NCBI GenBank assembly: GCA_964590435.1
Contig: CAZPWT010000012.1
Location: 248,001-312,000 of the forward strand
Source: WSZJ01 sp964590435
GTDB lineage: Bacteria; Planctomycetota; MHYJ01; WSZJ01
Reading direction: 5' to 3'
DNA: 64,000 bases
Positions 1 to 7,198 of the stretch are shown piece by piece. The translations under genes and the position numbers were made by a program. Position 1 is the first letter of the stretch, and each line of letters starts with the position of its first letter. The notes beneath the pieces were generated by a model, which saw only the letters and a program-made list of their open reading frames with translations, had not been told where the DNA came from and ran no database searches.

Positions 1-1096
1 CCACGTCCCCCTCGCGCAGCCCGAACACCGTCTCCGCCTCGGGGCCGTAGACCTCCGCGACGCGGTCGAGTTCCAGGAAGTGGTTCCCGCTGCCCAGCGT
101 GCCGACCTGCCCCATCCCGCGCTTGAACGCCGTGTCGGAGGGCGCCGCAGGGTCCGCCCCCGGCATCGTCCCCCCGTCCTCCGTGTGCTCGAGGTCCGCC
201 GGCGTCCCGTAGCCGTTCTCCACCGCCCACTTCGCCCCGCCCGTCACGATCCGCGCGCCGTCCTCGCGCGACAGCCGCCCGATCGCGGAGTCCCCGCCGA
301 CGCCCGTCGGCACCGCGTTGAACAGCGCGTTGACGAGCTTCTTGTGCTTGCCTTCGAGTTCCTGGAAGCGCAGCCCGGTCTTGCAGACGCGGACGCCGCA
401 GTTATGGACGACAAGACCGGCGGCGACGAAGTTGTGCTCCTTCGACGTGACACCAATGTCGTAGACGCGCGTGACGTCCGGGCGCGGAAGAGTCTCGACG
501 ACGGCTTCCCAGACAACGTCCCCATTCGTGACGCTCGCCACGCGGCTATCGGAGTTGAGGGCGCCAAGCTCGCGCCATCCTTCCTGGGTGAGAATCCGAT
601 GATCGACTGTCGCTACGAGCTTCTTTCCGGAGGCCGTGACGATCTCACAGACCGGCGACGACGGTGCCTTGGCAATTCCGGAACAAATGCGGGTCTCCCT
701 CAGTTCTCCGTCGGCGAAATGAGCCACCGCAACCCGGAGTTCGTTCTCGACAATCTCCGAAATCGGCAGTGTTCGACCGTCGGCGAGCAGAATCCGGGTG
801 TCTCCCGAAAGACAGTTAATGTCATAGCCGACACCTCCCGGCGAGATCACCCCCTCGTCGAGATCGAACGCCGCCACGCCCCCGATCGGGAATCCGTACC
901 CCCAGTGGATGTCCGGCATCGCCAGCGACCACTTCACGATCCCGGGAAGGGTCGCGACGTTGACGACCTGGTCGAGGGCCTTGTCGCCCTTGGCGAGGTC
1001 GAGGAGCCGCTTGTCGGCGTAGATCCGGCCCGGGACGCGCATGGCGCCGGTCTTCGGGATTTCCCACACGCAGTCGCTGACACGCTTGAGGTCCAT
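1..1096 (-). CDS. rtcB: RNA-splicing ligase RtcB, interrupted by an intein; 3' end outside the window
   Basis: Read from the ATG at 1096 leftwards, open to the window edge. RtcB joins 2',3'-cyclic phosphate (or 3'-phosphate) RNA ends to 5'-OH ends with GTP and Mn2+. The N-terminal part (residues 1-94) ends in the family motif GVGYDIN and continues after the intein with CGVRVCKTG. Further on, GTLGSGNHFLEL carries the active-site Asn-His. The Cys directly after the intein is the conserved metal-binding Cys of the family. The archease gene lies 77 bp upstream on the same strand, matching the known RtcB-archease partnership. Only about 227 extein residues are visible, so the guanylated His lies outside the window. 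Family assignment is certain; activity depends on protein splicing. Confidence 0.95.
   Translation of the reverse strand, partial: MDLKRVSDCVWEIPKTGAMRVPGRIYADKRLLDLAKGDKALDQVVNVATLPGIVKWSLAMPDIHWGYGFPIGGVAAFDLDEGVISPGGVGYDINCLSGDTRILLADGRTLPISEIVENELRVAVAHFADGELRETRICSGIAKAPSSPVCEIVTASGKKLVATVDHRILTQEGWRELGALNSDSRVASVTNGDVVWEAVVETLPRPDVTRVYDIGVTSKEHNFVAAGLVVHNCGVRVCKTGLRFQELEGKHKKLVNALFNAVPTGVGGDSAIGRLSREDGARIVTGGAKWAVENGYGTPADLEHTEDGGTMPGADPAAPSDTAFKRGMGQVGTLGSGNHFLELDRVAEVYGPEAETVFGLREGDV
401..814 (-). other. Mini-intein (138 residues) inside RtcB, at the active-site Cys
   Basis: In-frame insertion between GVGYDIN and CGVR of RtcB. It starts with Cys (codon 814-812) in a block A of the form CLSGDTRILLADG. 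It has block B with TVDHRIL (the T-x-x-H motif), block F with RVYDIGVTSKEHNF, and ends VVHN (Asn codon 403-401) followed by the Cys +1 nucleophile. All residues needed for class 1 splicing are present. At 138 residues it is about the size of the Hint fold alone, with no room for a homing endonuclease. Inteins at this RtcB position are known from archaea such as Pyrococcus. Some codons (GTA, ATT, TGT, AAT) are rarer in the flanking exteins, consistent with acquisition. Confidence 0.95.
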
Positions 1097-1146
1097 GGGT
1101 GGATGATCGGTTGGTCCGGGAAGTCGGTTCACGGAAATGCAAAGAC

Positions 1147-1170
1147 GTCGAAAGTCGAAGGTCGAAGGAT
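1147..1170. repeat. Short degenerate tandem repeat (GTCGAAGG units) between archease and rtcB
   Basis: Three tandem units of the form GTCGAAAG/GTCGAAGG lie in the 77-bp gap between archease and rtcB. The same units build both arms of the inverted repeat at 10923-11002. Here I see only one arm, with a further GTCGAAG copy just downstream inside the archease end. Confidence 0.6.
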
Positions 1171-1173
1171 CGG

Positions 1174-1587
1174 CTAGACGTCGAAGACGACCCTTGCGGT
1201 CCAGCCGACGGGCGTCTGCTTGACCTCCAGGGCGTGCCAGGTCACCGCTTTCAGCTCGGTCCGGCCTTCGTGGCGCTCCGGATCGTACTTTTCGCCCGCG
1301 GCGGTCGCCACGATGCCGCGCTCGTCCAGCTCGTGCACCGCGACGTGCGGCAGCAGCAGGCGTTCTTCGTCGAAGATCACGAGCAGTTCGGACAGGAAGC
1401 GGTTCAGGACCTCGGGGTAGTCGTCGCCGGTCGCGCGGACGACGCGGGTGACCCGCGGCTCGACATTTTTCGTGTCCGCGATCGCCTCGGACAGCGCGAG
1501 CCCCGCCGTCGAAAACAGCCCCTGCGCCGTCGGGGACGCGAGGTCCACGGCGATGTCGCCAGTATGGTCGAAGAAGGTGTAGCTCAT
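1174..1587 (-). CDS. Archease, RtcB activator
   Basis: 137 residues, full family length. Archease speeds RtcB guanylation and turnover and lets it use other nucleotides. The start MSYTFFDHTGDIAV carries the conserved H-x-G-D motif, and the C-terminus VVFDV has the conserved acidic residue near the end. The gene directly precedes rtcB on the same strand, so the two are probably co-transcribed. Purine-rich GAGG lies about 9 bases before the ATG. Family recognition rests on both termini and on gene context. Confidence 0.9.
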   Translation of the reverse strand: MSYTFFDHTGDIAVDLASPTAQGLFSTAGLALSEAIADTKNVEPRVTRVVRATGDDYPEVLNRFLSELLVIFDEERLLLPHVAVHELDERGIVATAAGEKYDPERHEGRTELKAVTWHALEVKQTPVGWTARVVFDV

Positions 1588-1670
1588 TCCTGCGCCTCTT
1601 TATTCTGCTCCCCGGCGCGCGGTTCACCACATTCCTTTCTTCCCGCTTCCTGCTTCCCGCTTCCCGCTCC

Positions 1671-1676
1671 TACAAT
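1671..1676 (+). promoter_or_regulatory. -10 box TACAAT, 9 nt before the ATG of the cNMP-binding gene
   Basis: TACAAT is followed by nine bases and then ATG at 1686. A normal +1 site would fall 2-4 bases before the start codon, so the mRNA should be leaderless. The stretch upstream (1631-1670) is a pyrimidine tract of GCTTCC/CTTCCCG repeats with no clear -35 box. Confidence 0.6.
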
Positions 1677-1685
1677 GCCGCGCCC

Positions 1686-2147
1686 ATGGAACTGAAGAAA
1701 TTCCTCCGCGAAGTCGACACGTTCAGCGCGCTCACCGACGTCGAACTCGAGCGCATCGCCGCGCTCTGCCGCGACCGCGCCCTCCGCCGCGGCGACGTCG
1801 TCTACAACGAGCGCGACCCCGGCGACAAGCTGTTCATCATCGAATCCGGCGCCGTCGAGATCGCCAAGTCCAACGGCGGCGGCCTGTCGACGCGCATCGC
1901 CATCCTCGAGCACGGCGAGATCTTCGGGGAGCTGGCGATTTTCGAGGAACGCGCGCGGTCCTCATCGGCGGTCGCGTCGCGCGACGGCCGGCTCCGCGTC
2001 ATCGAGAAGAAAGACCTCGACCAGCTCCTCGCCGGTGACCCCGCGCTGGCGGTGAAGATCCTGAAGGGTCTGCTGAAGAAAACCGCGGCGCGGCTGCGGC
2101 TGGCGGACGACGCGATCCAGACGCTGATCCGCTCGTTCGACGCGTAA
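1686..2147 (+). CDS. Stand-alone cyclic-nucleotide-binding (Crp/Fnr-type) domain protein
   Basis: 153 residues, almost all one cNMP-binding beta-barrel (about residues 8-125). The ligand cassette GEIFGELAIFEERARSSSA keeps the Gly-Glu and the Arg-Ser that contact the cyclic phosphate, so cAMP or cGMP binding is plausible. There is no DNA-binding helix-turn-helix: the protein ends after the C-helix with DDAIQTLIRSFDA. It is therefore probably a regulatory subunit acting on a partner protein, not a transcription factor. The start at 1686 fits the -10 box nine bases upstream. No partner can be named from the sequence. Confidence 0.8.
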   Translation: MELKKFLREVDTFSALTDVELERIAALCRDRALRRGDVVYNERDPGDKLFIIESGAVEIAKSNGGGLSTRIAILEHGEIFGELAIFEERARSSSAVASRDGRLRVIEKKDLDQLLAGDPALAVKILKGLLKKTAARLRLADDAIQTLIRSFDA

Positions 2148-2166
2148 GGCGGCCCCGGAACCGCGC

Positions 2167-2811
2167 CTACTTCGGGTGCTGCTCGCGGATGACCGGCAGG
2201 TGATCGTCCCTCAGCGGCGGAACCGGCCAGTCGGGGCGCGCGCGCCGCACCTTGTCGAGCTCCCGGTGCGCTTCCTCCGTCATCCCGAGGTCGTCGAGCA
2301 GGATCGCGAAATCCCGGTGCGCGGCGATGTTGAACCCGCGCTGGTCCCGGCCGTCGATCCACTCCGCGCGGTACTGGTACCAGCGCTGCGCGAACGCGGC
2401 GGCCGGCCCTTTCAGGCTGTCGGGATTCTCGCCGAGCTCCGCGATCGCCGCGACCCGCTCCTGCTCGTCGAGGTGGTCGCGCTTCCACTGCAGCAACGCC
2501 CGCTCCTGCGGCTCCAGGCGGAGGGCTTCCCGGAGGTGGTCGCAGAAGTGCTTGCTGACGTCGTTGTTGCCGGAGCGGAGGTTGAAATCGGCCCAACGCG
2601 CCGCCTGCAGGTTCCCGGCGGAGGTCTTGTCGTCGATCCGGTCCTTGACCTTCCTGAAGTGCTGGTCGTCGAACGGCGCTTCCCGGAAGTAGTGCGTGGT
2701 CCATACGGCGACGAGGAGGATGGTGAAGACGACGAGGCCGAGGGAGATGAGGTCGTAGGCCGGGCCTTCATCGGCCGTGCGGACGGCGGCGGGGGCGATG
2801 GGAGCGTCCAT
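2167..2811 (-). CDS. Single-pass membrane protein of unknown function
   Basis: 214 residues. One transmembrane helix near residues 20-42 (LISLGLVVFTILLVAVWTT) anchors a soluble, charged, mostly helical C-terminal part with RQRWYQYRAEW-like and KVRRARPDWP stretches. The pattern of residues 85-200 looks like degenerate helical repeats (TPR-like), but I could not define them. Its ATG abuts the stop codon of the upstream three-repeat protein with no gap, so the two are translationally coupled and probably act together. I do not recognise a family. Confidence 0.7.
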   Translation of the reverse strand: MDAPIAPAAVRTADEGPAYDLISLGLVVFTILLVAVWTTHYFREAPFDDQHFRKVKDRIDDKTSAGNLQAARWADFNLRSGNNDVSKHFCDHLREALRLEPQERALLQWKRDHLDEQERVAAIAELGENPDSLKGPAAAFAQRWYQYRAEWIDGRDQRGFNIAAHRDFAILLDDLGMTEEAHRELDKVRRARPDWPVPPLRDDHLPVIREQHPK

Positions 2812-4611
2812 TTACTGCCAGTCCTCCGTGGGCTTGATCGCCTGGACCTGGATCGAGAGCGCCGACATGAAATCCTTGGGGCCGCCCGCGAGGTGGATCA
2901 TCTTCATGAGGACGCCACGCGACTGCGGGTCCTTGAGCAGGTCGTTGTGGACGAGCTTGAACATGTTCATCACCGGCATCGGCAGGGCGTAGTGGAGTTC
3001 CTGGTACTGCGCCTTGGAGAGCTGGATGAAGTACTCCTTGCAGATGATCTGGTAGCCGACGTTGGGCACGGCCTTGACGCGGACGCCGGTGCGATCGATC
3101 TCTTCCTTCGACATCTTGATCTGCGACTGGCCCGCGGGGCGGTCGATTTCCTTGCCCTTCTTTTTCGCGAGCGAGGCGGCGTTCTGGGTGGCGGCCGGGG
3201 CGGGGGCGACCTTGGAGGCCCCGGGCGGCGTGGCGCCGGGCTTTGCGATCGTGCCCGGCGTCTTGGCGCCCGGGACCGACGCAGGCGCGGCGACGGCCTT
3301 GGCCGCCGCGGGCGGCTGGCCCGGGCGTCCGCCGGCGACCGGCGCGACGGGAATCTCTTCGACATCGTCGACCATCTCGACCTCGTCGACCTCGTCGGGA
3401 ACGTCGACGGTGAAGGGCATCGGGCCGGTGATCTTCGGCGGGCCGACGGGAGCTCCCGGCTTGCCGGGCAGCGAGGGTGCCTTGGATCCGGGCAGCGGCG
3501 CCGAGGGTGGTTTGATCCCGGCCGCGGGCGTCATCGTGGGCGCTTTCGCTCCGCCGCCGCCGATCGGCGGGGAGGGCGTCTTGATTCCCGCGGCGGGCGT
3601 TGTCGGGAGGGCGGGACCCGCGGGCTTCGCCACCGACGGCGCACCCGGCTTCGCCACGGCGGGCGCGGGGGACGTCCCCCCGAACGACTGCGTCTTCATC
3701 CCCGCCGGCTGCACCGTCGAGGGCGGCTTCCCGCCCGCGGCCGGCTTCGGCGCGCCCGCAATCGAGGGCGGCGTCGACTTCGCCTTCTTCGGCGGCGGTT
3801 CCGTCTTCTGCACCGCCGCCTGGAGCGCGGACATCCCGGTGTCCACGCCACCCAGCAGGCTCAGGATGTCCTTCAGCGCGTCCCGCTCCTCCGGGCGATT
3901 CAGGATCGTGTCGTTGATCAGCCGGAACAGGCTCGCGTTGTCGCCCGGGACCGCGTAGTAAAGGTCCTCGTAGCGCACGACGCCCAGGTCCAGCGCCTTC
4001 GACCCGACCGTGATCCGCACGCGCTTCCCGTCCGGCTGCACCGCGATGACGATTTCCGAGACCGGTTTCCGCTCGAAGACCTGCGTTCCGGGGCGTTTGG
4101 CGGAAGCGGCGGCCGGCTTGGGCTCGGGGAGCTTCTCCGGCTTCGGCGTTTCCTTGATCTCGAACGGGACCTCGAACGGCTTCTCCTCGGGCTTCGCGGG
4201 CTTGACGATCTTCTCGAACGGGTCCACCGCGGGCTTGATCGGCGTGACCGAGATCTCGAACGGCTCGTCCTCCACCGGGGCGGCAGGCTTCGGCGCCGGC
4301 GTCGCCACGGGCGCGGCCGGCTTCGGCGCGCTCTCCACCTGCACGTTCGCCGTCGGCGGGGGAGTCTTCTGGACGAGGTCCTGAAGCGTCTTCATCGCCT
4401 CGTCGACGCCGCCGTTGGCCTCGACGATGAACTGCAGGATCGCCCGGTCGTCGGCGTTGGAGAGGACGGTGCCATTCAGGAGGAGGTAGAGGCTGGAGGA
4501 GTCCAGCGGGATGGCGTAGTAGATGTCCTCGTACTGCGCCGTCGTCAGATCGAGGAAAACCTCGTCTTCCGCCGTGATCCGGATTCCGCTGGGGAGCTTC
4601 TCAAGACGCAT
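2812..4611 (-). CDS. Three-repeat protein with long Pro/Ala linkers, unknown family
   Basis: 599 residues. Three diverged copies of one ~80-residue domain sit at about 6-84, 190-270 and 506-591. Each has the core Y-[EQ]-[DE]-[IL]-[YH]-Y-A-[ILV]-P (YEDIYYAIP, YEDLYYAVP, YQELHYALP). Each then has a helix ending in a short hydrophobic run before an acidic turn, and a terminal GG[VP]-x(4)-M-x-[AT]-L element. The linkers (about 85-185 and 270-500) are Pro/Ala/Lys-rich and probably disordered. No signal peptide or membrane helix. It is followed without a gap by a single-pass membrane protein. The function is unknown; the build suggests a scaffold or adaptor. Confidence 0.75.
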   Translation of the reverse strand: MRLEKLPSGIRITAEDEVFLDLTTAQYEDIYYAIPLDSSSLYLLLNGTVLSNADDRAILQFIVEANGGVDEAMKTLQDLVQKTPPPTANVQVESAPKPAAPVATPAPKPAAPVEDEPFEISVTPIKPAVDPFEKIVKPAKPEEKPFEVPFEIKETPKPEKLPEPKPAAASAKRPGTQVFERKPVSEIVIAVQPDGKRVRITVGSKALDLGVVRYEDLYYAVPGDNASLFRLINDTILNRPEERDALKDILSLLGGVDTGMSALQAAVQKTEPPPKKAKSTPPSIAGAPKPAAGGKPPSTVQPAGMKTQSFGGTSPAPAVAKPGAPSVAKPAGPALPTTPAAGIKTPSPPIGGGGAKAPTMTPAAGIKPPSAPLPGSKAPSLPGKPGAPVGPPKITGPMPFTVDVPDEVDEVEMVDDVEEIPVAPVAGGRPGQPPAAAKAVAAPASVPGAKTPGTIAKPGATPPGASKVAPAPAATQNAASLAKKKGKEIDRPAGQSQIKMSKEEIDRTGVRVKAVPNVGYQIICKEYFIQLSKAQYQELHYALPMPVMNMFKLVHNDLLKDPQSRGVLMKMIHLAGGPKDFMSALSIQVQAIKPTEDWQ

Positions 4612-4617
4612 ACCTCC

Positions 4618-4646
4618 CTCTTACCCCTTCGCGGCCCCGGAGTCAA
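4618..4646 (-). promoter_or_regulatory. Candidate promoter of the three-repeat gene
   Basis: On the minus strand TTGACT (4646-4641), 17 bases, then TAAGAG (4623-4618), then six bases to the ATG at 4611. The -35 box is good and the -10 box is weak. The short distance to the start codon is like that of other genes here. Confidence 0.45.
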
Positions 4647-4728
4647 TGACATAACGTAAGGCGCGGCGAAGATTTGCGTACTTGGTGAACAAATTTGCCC
4701 GCCGGATCGATCCACCCTTTTCACCACC

Positions 4729-5157
4729 CTAGCGCGAAGCGTTCTTCACCACGGTCACCGCTTCCACCAGATCGCCCCCCAGGATCCCGTTGACCGCTTC
4801 CCGGATCTCCGTCGCCAGCTCGTCCTTGGCCTCGTTCTTCTGCAGGCTCGAGTAGTGGAACCGCGAGAGGGTGGCCTGGAGCGCGTCCTGGAGCCTGGGG
4901 CGCAGGGAGTCGAGCCGGCGGCGCAGCTCGGCCTCGTTCCGCCGGCGCGTGTGGAGGATCGGGTCGACGCCATAGGTGGCGCGGGCGTTGTGGTCCGGGG
5001 GAAGCGTGATGGTGTGCTCGACGCGCTCGAGGGGGATCGTGACGACGTCGTCCATGCGCGGGTCGTGGCGCAGGCCGGCCCGGGCGACGAGCGTGCCCAC
5101 GGCGCCGAGGGCCAGGGCGACGGCAAGGGCGGCCAGCAGGGGAGTGGCGGTGCGCAT
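4729..5157 (-). CDS. FliL-like membrane-anchored protein
   Basis: 142 residues. An N-terminal hydrophobic segment (about 5-27) acts as anchor or signal. The C-terminal part has the layout of FliL, the stator-associated flagellar protein: a stretch of the type LRPRLQDALQATLSRF, then an amphipathic helix (TEIREAVNGIL), then a final short beta strand (VEAVTVV). No flagellar gene lies nearby, so it could serve another membrane complex or the similarity may be superficial. The start at 5157 is supported by TACAAT six bases upstream. Confidence 0.5.
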   Translation of the reverse strand: MRTATPLLAALAVALALGAVGTLVARAGLRHDPRMDDVVTIPLERVEHTITLPPDHNARATYGVDPILHTRRRNEAELRRRLDSLRPRLQDALQATLSRFHYSSLQKNEAKDELATEIREAVNGILGGDLVEAVTVVKNASR

Positions 5158-5163
5158 CCGGGA

Positions 5164-5169
5164 ATTGTA
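5164..5169 (-). promoter_or_regulatory. -10 box TACAAT, 6 nt before the FliL-like ATG
   Basis: Minus strand TACAAT (5169-5164), six bases, then ATG at 5157. This distance leaves no room for a ribosome-binding site and implies a leaderless transcript. Confidence 0.55.
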
Positions 5170-5199
5170 TCGGCCAGGGAGGGGCGCGAGGATCAGCTC

Positions 5200-5228
5200 T
5201 CAACAGCTCTTCCATCCCCTGTTACATT
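5200..5228 (+). promoter_or_regulatory. Candidate promoter of the MFS transporter
   Basis: TCAACA (5200-5205), 17 bases, then TACATT (5223-5228), then ten bases to ATG 5239. It is divergent from the FliL-like promoter. The leader would be only a few bases. Confidence 0.5.
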
Positions 5229-5238
5229 CCCGCCCCCC

Positions 5239-6543
5239 ATGATCCGCAAAGCCTCCGCGATCCTCGCCATCCTGTTCTTCATCAACTTCCTCAACTATGC
5301 GGACCGCTACGTCCTGTCGGCCGTGCTCGAGATGGTCTCGCACGACCTGCACATGGACCCGCGCCGCGAGGGCTGGCTCGCGACGGCGTTCACGCTCGGC
5401 TACATGTTCAGCTCGCCGATCGTTGCGAACTTCGCCGACCGCCAGACCCGCCCGCGCATCGTGGCGATCTGCTGCCTGCTCTGGTCCCTCGCCACCGCCG
5501 CCAGCGGCCTCGCCGTCGGCTTCAAGTCCCTCCTCGTCGCCCGCGTCCTCATCGGCATCGGCGAGGCCGGCTTCCTCACGGTCGGCCCCCCGCTCATCGC
5601 CGATGCGTTCACCAAGGAGTCGCGCGGCAAGGCCCTGAGCGTGTTCTACACGGGCGTGCCGATGGGAAGCGCCTGCGGTTTCGTGCTCGGGGGGCTGCTG
5701 CCGGCGCTCAGGCTGTCGGAGTCGATGACGATGGGGTGGCGCGGGACGTTCTTCTCGGTCGCAATCCCGGGCGTGCTGATCGCCGCGGTCGCATGGTTCG
5801 TGGCGGACCCTCCGCGCGGCGCCCACGACGTCGGCGCGGACTCCCACGCGCCCCTTCCCGTCAAGGGCACCATCTGGGAGCAGCTCGCCCTCTTCCGCAA
5901 TCGCACGTTCCTGCTCGTGACGGTCGCGCTCACCGGCATCGCCTTCGCCACCATACCGCTCCTCCACTGGCTCCCGCAGTTTTTCGGCGACGTGAAGCAC
6001 CTCGATCCGCAGAAGGCGAACGTGATGATCGGGCTGACCCTGATCCTGCCGGGGATCATCGGGACGCTTCTCGGAGGGTGGGTCGGCGACCGCATCTCGA
6101 AGCGCGGCATCCCCGGCGGCTACCTCTTCGTCGCTTCCATCGGCCTCGTCGGAGGCCTCGGCTGCCTCTGGGCCGCCATCCTCGCCACCCACCCGTGGAT
6201 CTTCTTCCCCGCGCTCTTCTTCGGCGTCCTCTTCTTCATGTCCTGCACGCCGACGCTCAACACCACCATCGCCAACATCAGCGCCCCCAACGCCCGCGCC
6301 ATGGCCTACGCCACCGTCATCTTCTGCATGCACCTCTTCGGCGACACCACCTCGCCCCTCCTCTTCGGCAAGCTCATCCACGACCACGGCCTCGCCCGCG
6401 CCTTCCTGTTCATGCCCGTCGCCCTTCTCGTCAGCGCCGCCGCCTGCATCCTCGGCGTCTTCACGATCCGCGGGGACCTGGCGAAGACGGAAGAGCGCGT
6501 GACGACGATGATCCGTGCCTCGCAGGCGCCGAGGACTCGCTGA
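5239..6543 (+). CDS. MFS transporter, spinster-like
   Basis: 434 residues with about 12 hydrophobic segments, the normal MFS size. The first helix with NFLNYADRYVLS is typical of the spinster/Spns branch. The loop after helix 2 carries the motif A variant FADRQTRPRI, and the repeat in the second half is GGWVGDRISKRG. Helix 4 has ARVLIGIGEAGFLT. The substrate is not evident; spinster relatives carry lipids or organic anions. The start at 5239 is chosen because the longer upstream reading frame lacks membrane character and a -10 box sits ten bases before this ATG. Confidence 0.85.
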   Translation: MIRKASAILAILFFINFLNYADRYVLSAVLEMVSHDLHMDPRREGWLATAFTLGYMFSSPIVANFADRQTRPRIVAICCLLWSLATAASGLAVGFKSLLVARVLIGIGEAGFLTVGPPLIADAFTKESRGKALSVFYTGVPMGSACGFVLGGLLPALRLSESMTMGWRGTFFSVAIPGVLIAAVAWFVADPPRGAHDVGADSHAPLPVKGTIWEQLALFRNRTFLLVTVALTGIAFATIPLLHWLPQFFGDVKHLDPQKANVMIGLTLILPGIIGTLLGGWVGDRISKRGIPGGYLFVASIGLVGGLGCLWAAILATHPWIFFPALFFGVLFFMSCTPTLNTTIANISAPNARAMAYATVIFCMHLFGDTTSPLLFGKLIHDHGLARAFLFMPVALLVSAAACILGVFTIRGDLAKTEERVTTMIRASQAPRTR

Positions 6544-6553
6544 TGATCGTCAA

Positions 6554-6850
6554 TCAGAAATCGCGCCAGCGCGTGCGCCAGTAGCGGGGCCGCCGCTTCC
6601 CGTGCGCGACGGACGCAACAAGGATGTCCGACTCGACGACCTTGTAGATGATCGAGTAGGGGAAACCCTTGATGCGGAACGCGCGGACGCCTTCCGCGTC
6701 CGCGGCCCACTTCCGAGGCGACGCCAGGATCTCCGCGTAGGCCGCCTTGACCCGGACCCAGAATCGTTCCGCCGCCGCGGCGCTTCGATTCCCATACCAC
6801 CAGAATGCCGCCGTCGCCTCGACGGTGGCAGCCTTGTGAATCCGGATCAC
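6554..6850 (-). CDS. RelE/ParE-family toxin
   Basis: 98 residues, family length. The pattern is that of ParE toxins: a helical start (ATVEATAAFWWYGNRSAAAA), a helix ending ILASPRKWA, then a beta core (VRAFRIKGFPYSIIYKV) with the RxFPYxIxY signature, and a basic end. ParE-type toxins poison gyrase and RelE types cleave mRNA; sequence alone does not separate them here. The start overlaps the end of the antitoxin gene by four bases, the usual coupling for such pairs. Confidence 0.85.
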   Translation of the reverse strand: MIRIHKAATVEATAAFWWYGNRSAAAAERFWVRVKAAYAEILASPRKWAADAEGVRAFRIKGFPYSIIYKVVESDILVASVAHGKRRPRYWRTRWRDF

Positions 6851-7119
6851 GGCTTCCGGCGAGGGCGGCGGCGCATGGCCGCGAGAGACTGCTCGACCGT
6901 GTGACCCTTCTCGGTTCCGGACTCAAGTTCCGCGAATCGCTGGAGGACCGTGGCGTGAAATGCCGCCTTGCGATCCCTCCCGGCATCCCGATCCACGCTG
7001 GCGAGAAGTCTGCCGGCGAGCGCAGCTCGATCTCGCGGCTTGAGATGCACGGCTTGGGCGAACAGCCGATCCGCCGTCATTTCCGGTGTGGCGCGATCGG
7101 CAGGATGTTCCTTGGACAT
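6847..7119 (-). CDS. Antitoxin, addiction-module component family
   Basis: 90 residues from the ATG at 7119. It has the helical pattern of the short addiction-module antitoxins (AVHLKPRDRAALAGRLLASVD, later RFAELESGTEKGHTVEQSL). The start at 7119 is preferred over the one 18 bases upstream because a perfect -10 box, TATAAT, ends nine bases before it. It overlaps and precedes the ParE-like toxin, so both are made from one transcript and the antitoxin probably binds the toxin through its C-terminal part. Confidence 0.8.
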   Translation of the reverse strand: MSKEHPADRATPEMTADRLFAQAVHLKPRDRAALAGRLLASVDRDAGRDRKAAFHATVLQRFAELESGTEKGHTVEQSLAAMRRRPRRKP

Positions 7120-7128
7120 GATGCGGCC

Positions 7129-7134
7129 ATTATA
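7129..7134 (-). promoter_or_regulatory. -10 box TATAAT of the toxin-antitoxin operon
   Basis: Perfect TATAAT on the minus strand (7134-7129), nine bases before ATG 7119, implying a leaderless mRNA. Confidence 0.65.
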
Positions 7135-7183
7135 CATTCTTCCGGTCGCGCTCCACTCGCGGCTGAATGCTGTCTCCTTCCAC

Positions 7184-7189
7184 TACAAT
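7184..7189 (+). promoter_or_regulatory. -10 box TACAAT of the methyltransferase gene
   Basis: TACAAT, nine bases (GC-rich C-run), then ATG 7199. It has the same geometry as the boxes at 1671 and 15943. Confidence 0.6.
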
Positions 7190-7198
7190 GCGCCCCCC

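Noticed and set aside
1631..1672. The CTTCCCG/GCTTCC pyrimidine tract as another arm of the inverted-repeat family
   Set aside because: I found no purine partner within the gap between archease and the cNMP-binding gene; it may only be a low-complexity promoter region.
2176..4659. An 827-codon open frame opposite the three-repeat protein
   Set aside because: Arg/Gly/Leu low complexity mirroring the Pro/Ala linkers of the real gene; no start signals.
5239..6543. A longer start of the MFS transporter at 4855
   Set aside because: The extra 128 codons lie opposite the FliL-like gene and are hydrophilic shadow; a -10 box sits ten bases before the 5239 ATG.
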